A stretch of 64,000 bases of DNA from Bacteroidales bacterium UBA7569. GTDB taxonomy: Bacteria; Bacteroidota; Bacteroidia; Bacteroidales; Paludibacteraceae. Below the pieces are notes generated by a model that did not search any database, was not told the origin of the DNA, and saw only the letters and a program-made list of their open reading frames with translations. Shown in pieces: positions 45,300 through 55,033 of the stretch. The stretch spans positions 280,987 to 344,986 of the forward strand of contig DLLF01000002.1 in the NCBI GenBank assembly GCA_002477945.1, in the 5' to 3' direction. Numbering within the stretch: position 1 is the stretch's first letter; every line of letters begins with the position of its first letter. The position numbers and the translations under genes were made by a program.

Positions 45300-45824
45300 A
45301 TGCTGATCAACAAATGGCTCTATCAATACACGCTGCGCAAGAGACTGCATAAAGCAACCGCTTTCCCCGATTTCAGTCGCTGTACTCGCATTCTGCTGGT
45401 TTGCAACGAAGAGGCATGGAATTCATTGACCAAGCCGGTGTCCGAATTATGCGCTGCAGGAAAGAATCTGACCATACTCCGTTACGCCAATCACAAACTG
45501 ACAAACCTCCCTGCCGATCATGCCTGCACCACAATCTCGAAAAAAGACTTCACTTTCTTCGGCAAGCCTCGCAAATCATTGCAACAGATACTCAACTTGC
45601 ACTACGATTTGCTCCTTGACCTTACCGACTCCTCCACGCTCCACACACAGTGGATAGCACTCCTTGCTGTTGCCGATTTCAAGGCGGGGAAAGCCGTTCA
45701 ACCTGTTTTCAGTGGAAAAAACAAAGCATTGGATTTCATGATCCAACTCCCGCCTGGCTCCGGTGCAGACTTTCTGCTCCGGCAAATACTCTATTATCTG
45801 CAACATATCACACCGCAATCATGA
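45300..45824 (+). CDS. DUF6913 family protein
   Basis: 174 residues of a Bacteroidetes-only family found between ligA and dapA. It shows RCTRILLVCNEEAWNSL, ILRYANHKLTNLP, DLLLDLTDSSTL and ALDFMIQLPPG. No catalytic motif is recognised and no signal peptide is present. It overlaps dapA by 4 bp (ATGA), so both are translated together. Function unknown. Confidence 0.75.
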   Translation: MLINKWLYQYTLRKRLHKATAFPDFSRCTRILLVCNEEAWNSLTKPVSELCAAGKNLTILRYANHKLTNLPADHACTTISKKDFTFFGKPRKSLQQILNLHYDLLLDLTDSSTLHTQWIALLAVADFKAGKAVQPVFSGKNKALDFMIQLPPGSGADFLLRQILYYLQHITPQS

Positions 45825-46711
45825 ACAAAAAGAACAAGAAGCCCTATAGCGGATTAGGCACCGCCCTCATTACCCCTTTCCTTCCCGATGGCAATATCGA
45901 CTATTCCTCCCTGGCACGACTCATAGAGTCGCAAATCGCAGGAGGAGTTGATTATTTGGTAGTCTTGGGAACAACTGCTGAAAGCGCAACGCTTACACCC
46001 GACGAACGGCACGCCGTCTCTCTTTTTATCCGCAACCAAGTGGCGGGGCGTCTGCCGTTGGTACTCGGTTTAGGCGGCAACAATACGAACCAACTCGTTC
46101 ACGATGTCCAAACCACCGATCTTCGTGGCTATTGTGCTATACTCAGCGTCTGCCCCTTTTACAACAAACCGTCGCAGGAGGGGCTGTTCCGGCACTTCTC
46201 AGCATTGGCTCTCGCCTCTCCGTTGCCCATTCTTCTCTATAATGTTCCTGGACGCACAGGGGTCAATCTCCTGCCAGAGACCGTGATGCGGATCTACAAT
46301 CAACACCCTGATAAAATTGCGGGCATCAAAGAAGCCTCTGGAAACATGGAGCAGATATGCCGCCTTATCCGGTTATCCAACGGGCAATTTTCTGTCATCT
46401 CAGGCGACGATGCGTTGGCTTTTCCCCTTATGCAGGCAGGTGCCGACGGACTCATATCCGTAGCCTCTAACGCTTTCCCCGAAGACTTTGGCGAGATTGT
46501 GCATAATCGCCACGGCAAGGCGGAAGCACTGCAAACACAATACACCGAAACCATACGTCTCCTTTTTGCCGAAGGCAATCCGTGCGGAATTAAGACTGTA
46601 TTGAACCTGCAAGGAAAAATCAGCAACACCCTGCGCCTTCCTCTCGTCCCGAATTCTACCCTTGTGCAACAGGCTATCGCAGACAATCTCCATGCGCTGG
46701 CAACCTGTTAA
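45821..46711 (+). CDS. dapA: 4-hydroxy-tetrahydrodipicolinate synthase
   Basis: 296 residues. The ATG at 45821 is chosen because the longer frame overlaps DUF6913. Schiff-base Lys sits in GIKEASG (about 168) and the catalytic Tyr in LYNVPGRTG (about 140). The pyruvate-binding GTTAESATL replaces the usual GTTGESPTL, a small but acceptable variation. It makes the first committed step of lysine/diaminopimelate synthesis. Confidence 0.95.
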   Translation: MNKKNKKPYSGLGTALITPFLPDGNIDYSSLARLIESQIAGGVDYLVVLGTTAESATLTPDERHAVSLFIRNQVAGRLPLVLGLGGNNTNQLVHDVQTTDLRGYCAILSVCPFYNKPSQEGLFRHFSALALASPLPILLYNVPGRTGVNLLPETVMRIYNQHPDKIAGIKEASGNMEQICRLIRLSNGQFSVISGDDALAFPLMQAGADGLISVASNAFPEDFGEIVHNRHGKAEALQTQYTETIRLLFAEGNPCGIKTVLNLQGKISNTLRLPLVPNSTLVQQAIADNLHALATC

Positions 46712-46799
46712 CCACACCAAAAACATCCATTCCAAAATTCTCTGCTATTAAGAAAGATAATCTCACTCTTAATAAAACAACCGTTTCCATACCTGATTG

Positions 46800-46831
46800 C
46801 TTGTATATACCATTGCAACACCTTAATTTTG
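46800..46831 (+). promoter_or_regulatory. Promoter of the 46866/47537 secreted-protein pair
   Basis: CTTG (46800-46803), 20 bp, TAATTTTG (46824-46831), fitting TAnnTTTG. It gives a ~30-nt leader to the TTG start at 46866. Confidence 0.7.
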
Positions 46832-46865
46832 CGCTGTTTTTAAGGTACAATAGTCTGCAATCATT

Positions 46866-47540
46866 TTGGTACGGAAAAGAATACAAACATGGTTCCTGTG
46901 TGCGGTAATTCTCCTTTTTGGAAGTAATAATCTGCTTGCCGATGAACAATGCTCTCTGCAATTGCTCGTTCCTATGCAGGACTGCAATCCATGCTCGCAG
47001 TGCAGTAACCTGTCGCATTCTTCGTCCCGCTATGCGGTTCCGTCCAATTACCGGACACACGTCAGAGGTTCTTCCTTTCCTGCTGCGAGACACCACGCTG
47101 TACCTGCCCATCCATACAAAGGAAATTATACACAATCAGCACCTCTTTCCTTGGGGTACACGGCTGCATCGGCATACATTCTCCCTTCTTCAAAAAGCAA
47201 ACGTTATGCCCCGCCCTCCGGTACATCCGGTGGCTCGGCAGGCAAAGCGCTGGCAACATGGATTGAGACCAACGGCAGCGATGCATGGCTCTATACCAAC
47301 GAGGGCGTGAAGTACTACGACATGAGCATCTTGGAGCAACTCTTCAACAATATGGGAGGAATCAACGATATGCCCGGTCTCACGTGGGATGAGTTCTTGC
47401 AGTGGTTCAATAATAACAATCAAACGCAATACAAAGCCCCTGTCGGCGATGGCATGGCTGTCATGTTCCTGCTTTTGTTCGGATATATTCTCCGTGATTA
47501 CCATAAGAAACGGCTTTCTCATCATAATCAAAGCGTATGA
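46866..47540 (+). CDS. Secreted/membrane protein of unknown function
   Basis: 224 residues from a TTG start (no ATG is in frame; the TTG is ~35 bp past the promoter). A signal peptide about 1-26 (RIQTWFLCAVILLFGSNNLLA) is followed by a Ser/Pro/Tyr-rich stretch with four cysteines (CSLQLLVPMQDCNPCSQC), a more ordered part (TWIETNGSDAWLYTNEGVKYYDMS, WDEFLQWFNNNN) and a C-terminal membrane segment (about 188-206) with a basic tail. No domain is recognised. It is translated together with the next gene through a 4-bp overlap. Confidence 0.65.
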   Translation: MVRKRIQTWFLCAVILLFGSNNLLADEQCSLQLLVPMQDCNPCSQCSNLSHSSSRYAVPSNYRTHVRGSSFPAARHHAVPAHPYKGNYTQSAPLSLGYTAASAYILPSSKSKRYAPPSGTSGGSAGKALATWIETNGSDAWLYTNEGVKYYDMSILEQLFNNMGGINDMPGLTWDEFLQWFNNNNQTQYKAPVGDGMAVMFLLLFGYILRDYHKKRLSHHNQSV

Positions 47541-49744
47541 AAAAACATCTCTCACTATATATTCTTCCTCTGTTTCTCTGTCTCGCAGTTTCCATCCGTG
47601 CGCAAGTCGTCAACACCTTGGGCGAAGGAGAACTGCACGATAATGTTTGGTATGCCATCTATGATAATACAGAATACAGCGGACTATGCCATGCTTTTCA
47701 CATCACTATTCATCAATACAACTACAGTGTTCCAGGAGATAAACTGACTTTGGAAGCAAAAAACACTTGGAGTGCTGTCAACGGAAAAATTTACATCAAT
47801 GCCAATGGAAGCAAAAATGCAGACCATACGATAAATCACAGCGATTTATCCAACAAGTATCAATCTTTTGGTTCCTATTCCATTCCTCGCAGTCAAAGAA
47901 CACTGTACGTTCGGGCAGGAGACGGCTCATTAAATCGTTACATACGCAACCTCCATCTTACCATGGCGTCCTACCTTGATGCCCCCTCCGTTTCTTCACT
48001 CACATTCTCCGAACAGGCTACTGGTTCCACTCCCGAAACAAAAACCTTCACTTTCGATTGGTGCAATACAGGCTCTGTCCTTGTAACCTATAGCGGAGAC
48101 GATGCTTTCTCTGTCACAACCACTTCAATCCCAACCGATGGCAAATATGGTAACGCCACCATATCCGTTACCTGCAACCATACTTGCAAAGGCTCGCACA
48201 CCGGTACCGTCACCATCACTAATGGAACTGTCACGCACACTGTCTCGCTCAGGGGTTCCACCAAGGCACTTTCCCAGTCCATCACTTGGAACGTAACCGA
48301 TACCGATCTCTTTACATCAGAATCCTTTCTCTGTACGGCAGAGGCGAGTTCAGGTCTTCCCGTCTCATACACTTCCTCCGATACACGCATTGCGGAAGTC
48401 GCTTCCGATGGTACTTTGCTCATCCATACCGCTGGAGAGGTAACCATTACGGCTACTCAATCGGGAAACTGCACCTATTCTGCTGCTTCATCTGTGTCCT
48501 ATACGTTCCACATCACACGTCCCGTTCGCGAGTGGATCACTCTCCTCCCTGATAAAGGAGACATCGTTCTTGCTGCGTCCGACACGCTTTACCACAACCT
48601 GCTCTATTGGGTTGATACGAACACTGCCAATCTCCTGGGAAGCACACCGGCCGACATCACGCAAGCCCAATATATCATTCTCCCTGTCTGTGCCGACCAA
48701 TGGACAACCTTTGTTCCGCCTTTCGACATCACCGATGTGCAGGTGCTCGAACTCATACCCGAAACCGAACTGCAAAATCTCACCCGCACCGAAGCAATTC
48801 GTTTGCAACAAGAAAGAGTAAACCTTCTGGCGGAATATCTCCATTCTGCATGCAACGATCTTTCCTGCAATCAGTCCTCGCTGCAACAAATCATATCAGC
48901 CCTCTTCCAAACATGGACAACTCAATACAATTACGCTTCCGATGCGTTAGGTATCTATCCCATTACCCATTACGATGGCACCAATCTTTGGGATGCCGAC
49001 TACTATGCCTACACCACATCTTCTGTATGGTCCCTGTCCGACGAAACACAGAGCGGGCTGCAAAAGCAATGGCAACCTGTCAAGGATGATGCAGGCACTC
49101 TTTTCCGTCGGGGACAGGTCTATGCGTTGCAGTTCCCCTATTGCACTGGCTGCAATCCGTCCGACAACTACGACTATTGGTCAGGTAAACTGGTTCTGAT
49201 GAGCCATTACGGTACACAAACCGTATATGGCGAAGACCGGCATGAAGAACTTCTGGCAACTGCACCCTCTGAAGGTTCTGCCGAACTCATAGGTAATTAT
49301 ACGCTTTGTTCGCTCCATGCAGACGATGTCTATATACACGAAAAAGACCCGAACTCCGCATGGTATGATTGTTTTCTGAGGCAGGAATCAGCCCTGATAA
49401 TGCCTACCCAACCGCTCATGTTCGTCAATTCCGATGCTGCACAAACACATCGTCCCATAGCCGTACGCCGTAGCGGTGAGTTGCTTTACGCCCCTGATGA
49501 AGAAGATAATACATCTACTTCCCTGAAACAATTGTATGGCACCTCGTCCTTGCAAGCAAAAGTCTCCGCAGGTACGCTGGAACTGACAATGTCCGTTTCC
49601 GGAGAAGTTCGCATTTATACTATGTGCGGGCAACTTCTGTCTTGCCTTTCCGTCCGCTCCGGACAGCCTGCTCTGTTGCATCTCCCGCAAGGTTTTTACC
49701 TCCTTTCTGCGAATAACGAAAACACCAAAATCATTATTCCTTAA
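47537..49744 (+). CDS. T9SS-secreted protein with Ig-like repeats, function unknown
   Basis: 735 residues. Signal peptide about 1-22 (ending SIRAQ). A beta-rich domain (about 25-150) precedes an Ig-like/Abp2-type region (VSSLTFSEQATGSTPETKTF) and a Big-like domain (about 250-325, SITWNVTDTDLF ... VSYTSSDTRIAEVASDG). A unique region (about 330-640) follows. The end (VRIYTMCGQLLSC ... GFYLLSAN) is a short T9SS type A-like sorting domain. Partner of the membrane protein just upstream; together they could form a surface module (inference). Confidence 0.72.
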   Translation: MKKHLSLYILPLFLCLAVSIRAQVVNTLGEGELHDNVWYAIYDNTEYSGLCHAFHITIHQYNYSVPGDKLTLEAKNTWSAVNGKIYINANGSKNADHTINHSDLSNKYQSFGSYSIPRSQRTLYVRAGDGSLNRYIRNLHLTMASYLDAPSVSSLTFSEQATGSTPETKTFTFDWCNTGSVLVTYSGDDAFSVTTTSIPTDGKYGNATISVTCNHTCKGSHTGTVTITNGTVTHTVSLRGSTKALSQSITWNVTDTDLFTSESFLCTAEASSGLPVSYTSSDTRIAEVASDGTLLIHTAGEVTITATQSGNCTYSAASSVSYTFHITRPVREWITLLPDKGDIVLAASDTLYHNLLYWVDTNTANLLGSTPADITQAQYIILPVCADQWTTFVPPFDITDVQVLELIPETELQNLTRTEAIRLQQERVNLLAEYLHSACNDLSCNQSSLQQIISALFQTWTTQYNYASDALGIYPITHYDGTNLWDADYYAYTTSSVWSLSDETQSGLQKQWQPVKDDAGTLFRRGQVYALQFPYCTGCNPSDNYDYWSGKLVLMSHYGTQTVYGEDRHEELLATAPSEGSAELIGNYTLCSLHADDVYIHEKDPNSAWYDCFLRQESALIMPTQPLMFVNSDAAQTHRPIAVRRSGELLYAPDEEDNTSTSLKQLYGTSSLQAKVSAGTLELTMSVSGEVRIYTMCGQLLSCLSVRSGQPALLHLPQGFYLLSANNENTKIIIP

Positions 49745-49874
49745 TGATCCTCATTTCATATCTTTGGAAAAAGTTACTTGTATCTTTATACAAAGTAACC
49801 TCCAATTTATTAATAGTTTACCGTGATTTTCCTTACACAGTCTCTGGCACGCAGGGGCCGGCAAGATGTCTCCA

Positions 49875-50035
49875 CGACCCCTCAAGCCGACCTCAACGAC
49901 CCCTGAAGCATCCCTAAATGGGAAAGCAACAAATTTGAATAACGAAGATATTAGCCCCTTCTTTGGAAGGGTTGGGGAGATCTTCCTCTCTCCATTGAAC
50001 GTCTCGAACAACTAAAACGTCTGTAATTAACCAAT
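49875..50035 (+). repeat. Dispersed intergenic repeat, copy C
   Basis: The most complete copy: CGACCCCTCAAGCCGACCTC, GAATAACGAAGATATTAG, CCCCTTCTTTGGAAGGG, TTCCTCTCTCC, ACGTCTCGAACAACT and ACGTCTGTAATTAA in order, then the tRNA-Gly promoter. It is closest to copy D at 63385-63505, which is shorter in the middle. 49745-49874 holds nothing else. Confidence 0.85.
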
Positions 50036-50048
50036 AAAACCGAAAACA

Positions 50049-50080
50049 TTTGGTACTTTCCGAAAACTTCCGTACCTTTG
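50049..50080 (+). promoter_or_regulatory. Promoter of tRNA-Gly
   Basis: TTTG (50049-50052), 20 bp, TACCTTTG (50073-50080). The sequence between and around the boxes is almost identical to the cobalamin-riboswitch promoter at 63331-63362. Confidence 0.9.
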
Positions 50081-50098
50081 CGGCAGTTTTGTGGAACT

Positions 50099-50171
50099 GC
50101 GGCAATAGCTCAGTTGGTAGAGCACTAGCTTCCCAAGCTGGGGGTCGCGAGTTCGAGTCTCGTTTGCCGCT
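50099..50171 (+). tRNA. tRNA-Gly (anticodon CCC)
   Basis: A 73-nt cloverleaf. Acceptor GCGGCAA pairs with TTGCCGC. The anticodon loop TTCCCAA gives CCC (reads GGG). T-loop GTTCGAGTC. CCA is not encoded. Confidence 0.94.
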
Positions 50172-50215
50172 CAAGAGTACTCTCATAGTTGGTGCATTTT
50201 GTACCATGATGAAGA

Positions 50216-50250
50216 GTACTTTTTTTATCGGAAGAAATGTATTACCTTTG
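50216..50250 (+). promoter_or_regulatory. Promoter of dxs
   Basis: A -7 box TACCTTTG (50243-50250) is preceded by a T-tract (50219-50226) in the -33 area. The leader to the ATG at 50312 is about 55 nt. Confidence 0.7.
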
Positions 50251-50311
50251 CGTCTTGTGAGTGTGTATGAGAAGCCTGAACTGCTCCGTATGCAGACGTC
50301 ATACAAAACCT

Positions 50312-52198
50312 ATGGAATACAAATACTTGCCACATATAAACTCTCCTCACGACTTGAAGCAACTGTCTGTTGAGCAGTTGCCGCAATTGTGTTCCGAAGT
50401 GAGGAATTTCATCATTGAAGAACTGAGCAAAAATCCGGGACACCTCGCATCCTCTTTGGGAACGGTGGAACTCACGGTAGCATTGCACTATGTCTTCAAT
50501 ACACCCGACGACCGGCTTCTGTGGGACGTGGGACATCAGGCGTATGCACACAAAATCCTCACCGGACGGAGGGAGCGTTTCCATACGAACCGGCAGTTCA
50601 AGGGATTGGCACCTTTCCCGAATCCCAACGAAAGTGAATACGATGCTTTCATTGCGGGGCATGCAAGCAACTCCATATCCGCAGCATTGGGGGAACAGAT
50701 TGCCAACCAGATGCAGGGGAACAGACGCCAGGTCGTGGCGGTGATAGGCGATGGAGCCATGACGGGCGGATTGGCTTTCGAGGGACTTAACAACACCTCC
50801 ATGGACAAGAACAATCTGCTCATCATACTCAACGACAACAATATGGCGATTGACCCTATCAAAGGAGGCTTCACGCAGTACCTTGTGGACATCACCACCT
50901 CACAAGGTTATAATCGCTTCCGTTACAAGATATACCGCTTGTTGAAAGCATTGCACCTCATCGACGACAAGAGAAAACAACGGGTGCTACGCTTCAACAA
51001 CAGCCTGAAAGCAATGCTCACACATCAGCAGAAGAACATCTTCACAGGACTCAATCTCCGTTATTTCGGACCCGCTGACGGACATAATGTGATCGACTTG
51101 GTACGTATCCTCAGTGAGATAAAAAACTACGAAGGACCGCGCGTCCTGCATATCATCACAAAAAAAGGAAAAGGCTATGCACCGGCGGAAGAGTGCCAGA
51201 CCGTATGGCATGCACCGGGAGAGTTCTGTGTGGAAACGGGTGTACGTGCATGCGAAAACAGCAAAAACAAACATACACTGCTCTGGCAGGAGGTCTTCGG
51301 ACAGACTCTGCTTGATATGGCACGCAGGGAACCGCATATTGTGGGGGTAACGCCCGCCATGCCAAGCGGTTGCAGCATGAGCATCATGCAAAGCAAAATG
51401 CCCGACCGCGTCTTCGACGTGGGTATTGCGGAAGGTCATGCGGTCACCTTCTCGGCTGGATTGGCAAAAGAAGGAATGTTGCCCTACTGCAACATCTACT
51501 CCTCCTTTATGCAACGGGCGTATGACAACATCATACACGATGTCGCTCTGCCCTGCCTTCATGTCATACTCTGCATTGACCGTGCAGGCATAGTCGGTGC
51601 CGATGGTGCCACCCACCATGGGCTGTTTGACTTGGCATACCTCCGTCCTGTACCAAACATCATTATCGGTGCGCCCTTGTGTGGAGCCGATTTGCGGAAT
51701 ATGCTCTTTACGGCTCAATTTGTCAAAAAGCCTTTTGCCATTCGCTACCCACGCGGTCCTATTCCCGAGAACACCGATCCGATGCAAACTGCGCCATCAC
51801 TCATGGAAGTAGGGAAAGCCCGTCTGCTCAAGCAGTGTCCTGATGCCGTCTCTGCCATACTCAGCATTGGAGCCATTGGCAACAATGTGGCGGAAGCCGT
51901 TGCCGACAAAAACATCATGCACTACGATATGCGGTGGCTCAAACCTATCGATACCGAAGTGCTTGATGCGGTAGGTAAAACGTGCAGTATTGTTTACACG
52001 GCGGAAGACGGTGTCATATCCGGAGGATTGGGAAGTGCCGTGGCGGAATACTTCATGGAAAAGGGATACAAAGCCCGTATCATACGGATAGGCGTCAACG
52101 ACCGGTTCGTGGAACACGGAAGCACCAAAGAACTCTATCACATGCTTGGGATGGATGCAGAAGGCATCCGGCATACTATTGAGACAAACCAACCATAA
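50312..52198 (+). CDS. dxs: 1-deoxy-D-xylulose-5-phosphate synthase
   Basis: 628 residues from the ATG of MEYKYLPHINSP. Thiamine diphosphate-binding motif GDGAMTGGLAFEGLNN (about 146-161), the conserved GHASNSISAALG, and the transketolase-type second half (DRAGIVGADGATHHG, FAIRYPRG). It makes DXP from pyruvate and glyceraldehyde 3-phosphate, entry to the MEP isoprenoid pathway. It is followed 9 bp later by trkA. Confidence 0.97.
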   Translation: MEYKYLPHINSPHDLKQLSVEQLPQLCSEVRNFIIEELSKNPGHLASSLGTVELTVALHYVFNTPDDRLLWDVGHQAYAHKILTGRRERFHTNRQFKGLAPFPNPNESEYDAFIAGHASNSISAALGEQIANQMQGNRRQVVAVIGDGAMTGGLAFEGLNNTSMDKNNLLIILNDNNMAIDPIKGGFTQYLVDITTSQGYNRFRYKIYRLLKALHLIDDKRKQRVLRFNNSLKAMLTHQQKNIFTGLNLRYFGPADGHNVIDLVRILSEIKNYEGPRVLHIITKKGKGYAPAEECQTVWHAPGEFCVETGVRACENSKNKHTLLWQEVFGQTLLDMARREPHIVGVTPAMPSGCSMSIMQSKMPDRVFDVGIAEGHAVTFSAGLAKEGMLPYCNIYSSFMQRAYDNIIHDVALPCLHVILCIDRAGIVGADGATHHGLFDLAYLRPVPNIIIGAPLCGADLRNMLFTAQFVKKPFAIRYPRGPIPENTDPMQTAPSLMEVGKARLLKQCPDAVSAILSIGAIGNNVAEAVADKNIMHYDMRWLKPIDTEVLDAVGKTCSIVYTAEDGVISGGLGSAVAEYFMEKGYKARIIRIGVNDRFVEHGSTKELYHMLGMDAEGIRHTIETNQP

Positions 52199-52207
52199 TA
52201 TCAATCT

Positions 52208-53542
52208 ATGCGCATAATCATTGCAGGAGCAGGAGAAGTGGGAACGCACTTGGCAAAGTTGCTGACTCGCGAGAACATGGAGATAAGCCTCATGGACGAA
52301 GATGCTGACCGGTTAGGAAACTTGGAGGCAAACTACGATATGCAAACCAAGGTAGGTTCGCCTACATCGCTCCGCGACCTCAAAGACATCGGAGTAAAAG
52401 ACGTTGATCTTTTCATAGCCGTCACGCCGCACGAGAGCGTCAATATGACGGCATGTCTTATTGCCAACAGCCTGGGGGCGCAAAAAACATTGGCACGTAT
52501 CGACAACTATGAATACCTGTTGCCTGAAAACAAAGCATTCTTTGAGAAGTTGGGTCTAAACCATCTCATCTATCCCGAAGTGCTGGCAGCCAAAGAGATA
52601 TGCGAGGCACTGCAAACCAACTGGATGCGCTATCATCTTGTCTTGGGAGACGGCACGCTGCACCTCTGTGTGGTACGCGTAAGAGAGAATGCGGAAATCA
52701 TCAACAAGAAGTTCATGGACGGAAGTTTCAACCATGGCAGATACAGAGTGGTCGCCATCAAACGCGATCAAGACACCATCATACCCCGAGGCTCCGACGA
52801 GATACTTGCGGGCGACTTGGTTTACTTTGTCTGCACCCAAGACAATCTGGATTTCGTCCGTGAACAGGCGGGCAAAGAACAGCGCGATATTCACAACGTC
52901 CTTTTCGTAGGAGGAAGCCGCATCGCACAGAAAGCGGCGCAGTCGTTGCCCGACAACCTGAACATCAAAATCATGGAAGCAAACCGCGATGTCTGCTACC
53001 AGTTGTCCAACAAACTGGGCAACGCCCTCATCATCAATGCCGACGGAAGCAATATGGAGGTGCTGAAAGAGGAGGGAATACGCGATGTGGACGCATTCGT
53101 AGCCGTAACCGACAGCAGCGAGACAAACCTGTTCGCCTGCCTTGCCGCCAAACGGTTTGGAGTAAGAAAAACCATTGCCGAAGTGGAGAACATAGGCTAT
53201 ATCCCCATGGCCGAGGGACTGGACATAGGAACAGTCATCAACAAAAAAGCGATTGCAGCAGGATATATCTACCAGATGTTGCTTGATGCGGCGGTTCTCA
53301 ACGTGAGAAACCTGACCAACGCCGATGCACAGATCATCGAACTGAGGGCAACCGAAGGAAGCAAAATCACCAAGCACAAGATCAAACACCTCGACCTGCC
53401 GAGGGACATCAACATCGGTGCCATCGTCCGCGACGGAGTGGCTGTATTGGTGAATGGTGACACGCAGGTGATAACCGATGACCAAGTGGTAGTCTTCTGC
53501 AAGTCGTCCGCCATACGGCAGATTGAGAAGTTCTTCAAGTAA
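52208..53542 (+). CDS. trkA: Trk potassium uptake regulatory protein TrkA
   Basis: 444 residues with two RCK units. The first nucleotide-binding fold is MRIIIAGAGEVGTHLAK, the second NVLFVGGSRIAQKAA (about 232); each is followed by a TrkA-C domain. It controls the TrkH channel in response to NAD(H)/ATP. trkH follows after 21 bp. Confidence 0.95.
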   Translation: MRIIIAGAGEVGTHLAKLLTRENMEISLMDEDADRLGNLEANYDMQTKVGSPTSLRDLKDIGVKDVDLFIAVTPHESVNMTACLIANSLGAQKTLARIDNYEYLLPENKAFFEKLGLNHLIYPEVLAAKEICEALQTNWMRYHLVLGDGTLHLCVVRVRENAEIINKKFMDGSFNHGRYRVVAIKRDQDTIIPRGSDEILAGDLVYFVCTQDNLDFVREQAGKEQRDIHNVLFVGGSRIAQKAAQSLPDNLNIKIMEANRDVCYQLSNKLGNALIINADGSNMEVLKEEGIRDVDAFVAVTDSSETNLFACLAAKRFGVRKTIAEVENIGYIPMAEGLDIGTVINKKAIAAGYIYQMLLDAAVLNVRNLTNADAQIIELRATEGSKITKHKIKHLDLPRDINIGAIVRDGVAVLVNGDTQVITDDQVVVFCKSSAIRQIEKFFK

Positions 53543-53563
53543 TTCCGTGCAAGACAAAAGACA

Positions 53564-55033
53564 ATGACAAGAACTTTCAATACACGGTTGGTTATCAAGA
53601 CAATGGGGGCTTTGCTTCTCATCGAGGCGGTCTTCATGCTTATGCCGTCGCTGGTTTGTCTCATCTACAGAGAGAAAGAACTGAACGCTTTCTGCTTCAG
53701 CACGGCACTTACCATGCTAACGGGTATCATAGGATTACTGGTAGGCCGTCGGGCGGAGAAGCACGTAGGAGCAAGAGAAGGTTATCTCATTGTGGCTATC
53801 GTCTGGATAGTGTTCTCGCTGTTCGGCATGTTGCCCTATTACCTGAGCGGTGCCATCCCTGACTTCACGGACGCCTTCTTTGAGACCATGTCGGGATTTA
53901 CCACGACGGGAGCCACAGTCATTCCCGATGTGGAGTCGATGGGACACGGAATACTTTTCTGGCGCAGCCTCACACAATGGTTAGGCGGTATGGGTATCAT
54001 AGTTCTTTCCATTGCCATACTGCCGATGTTCGGCATGGGAGGCATGCAACTCTATGCGGCGGAAGTGACAGGACTTTCCTACGAAAAAGTATCGCCGCGC
54101 ATATCCGACACCGCCAAACTGATATGGACACTCTATCTCTGTCTCACGCTGTGCGAGGTATTGTTGCTGTGGCTTTTCGGGATGGACTTCTTCGATTCTG
54201 TATGCCATTCCCTTTCCACCATGGCGACAGGTGGATTCTCCACCAAGAACAACAGCCTGGCATACTATGACAACGCCGCCATACACTATACGGTTACCGT
54301 ATTCATGCTGGTGGCAGGTATAAACTTCGTTCTCCTCATCTACTTGCTGCGGGGCAAGCCCAAGCACCTCCTGAAAGACGAAGAAACACGGTGGTATGTC
54401 GGTTGTGCGTTGCTGTGTGCATTATTGGTCTTCGCAGGACTCTACATCACCCGTCCTTCATGGACATGGCAGACGGCGGAACGCTCATTCCGTGACGGAC
54501 TGTTCACCGTGATATCCTCTATGACTTCCACCGGTTACACCATTTCCGACTATGTGCTTTGGCACCCCGTGCTGTGGGTACTTATTCTGTTCCTTATGCT
54601 CACGGGCGGCTGTGCAGGAAGTACAGCCGGCGGCATCAAGTGGGTACGTCTGGTGATTATCATCAAGAACGCCGTCACAGAGTTCAAGCGTCGCATCCAC
54701 CCCAACGCCGTCATTCCCGTGAAACTCAACGGGAAGCCCGTGGGACAACAATCCATCAACAACACCATGGCCTTCATGCTTCTCTATATGTTCATCATAG
54801 GCGTAACGACTCTTGTCTTCTGCGCCTGCGGGGTGAACTTTGAAGAGTCGCTCGGCACCGCCATCTCGGCAATGGGCAATGTAGGTATCAGCGTGGGACA
54901 GTTCGGACCTGCCGGAACTTACGCTTCGTTCCCCATAGTAGGCAAGTGGGTGATGACCATGGTGATGCTTATCGGCCGTCTGGAGATATTCACCATTTTG
55001 TTACTATTCTCCCCCACCCTTTGGAAGAAATGA
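53564..55033 (+). CDS. trkH: Trk potassium uptake channel subunit TrkH
   Basis: 489 residues, about ten membrane helices. The four selectivity-filter loops are visible: SGFTTTGATV, STMATGGFST, SSMTSTGYTI and GNVGISVG; the intramembrane gating loop region is near GGCAGSTAGG. It forms the K+ pathway with TrkA. Its stop overlaps the SGNH gene start (ATGA). Confidence 0.95.
   Translation: MTRTFNTRLVIKTMGALLLIEAVFMLMPSLVCLIYREKELNAFCFSTALTMLTGIIGLLVGRRAEKHVGAREGYLIVAIVWIVFSLFGMLPYYLSGAIPDFTDAFFETMSGFTTTGATVIPDVESMGHGILFWRSLTQWLGGMGIIVLSIAILPMFGMGGMQLYAAEVTGLSYEKVSPRISDTAKLIWTLYLCLTLCEVLLLWLFGMDFFDSVCHSLSTMATGGFSTKNNSLAYYDNAAIHYTVTVFMLVAGINFVLLIYLLRGKPKHLLKDEETRWYVGCALLCALLVFAGLYITRPSWTWQTAERSFRDGLFTVISSMTSTGYTISDYVLWHPVLWVLILFLMLTGGCAGSTAGGIKWVRLVIIIKNAVTEFKRRIHPNAVIPVKLNGKPVGQQSINNTMAFMLLYMFIIGVTTLVFCACGVNFEESLGTAISAMGNVGISVGQFGPAGTYASFPIVGKWVMTMVMLIGRLEIFTILLLFSPTLWKK

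Noticed and set aside
46236..46262. Possible inactive DapA because the substrate motif reads GTTAESATL
   Set aside because: The catalytic Tyr and Lys and the full length are intact, so a small motif change is not evidence of loss.
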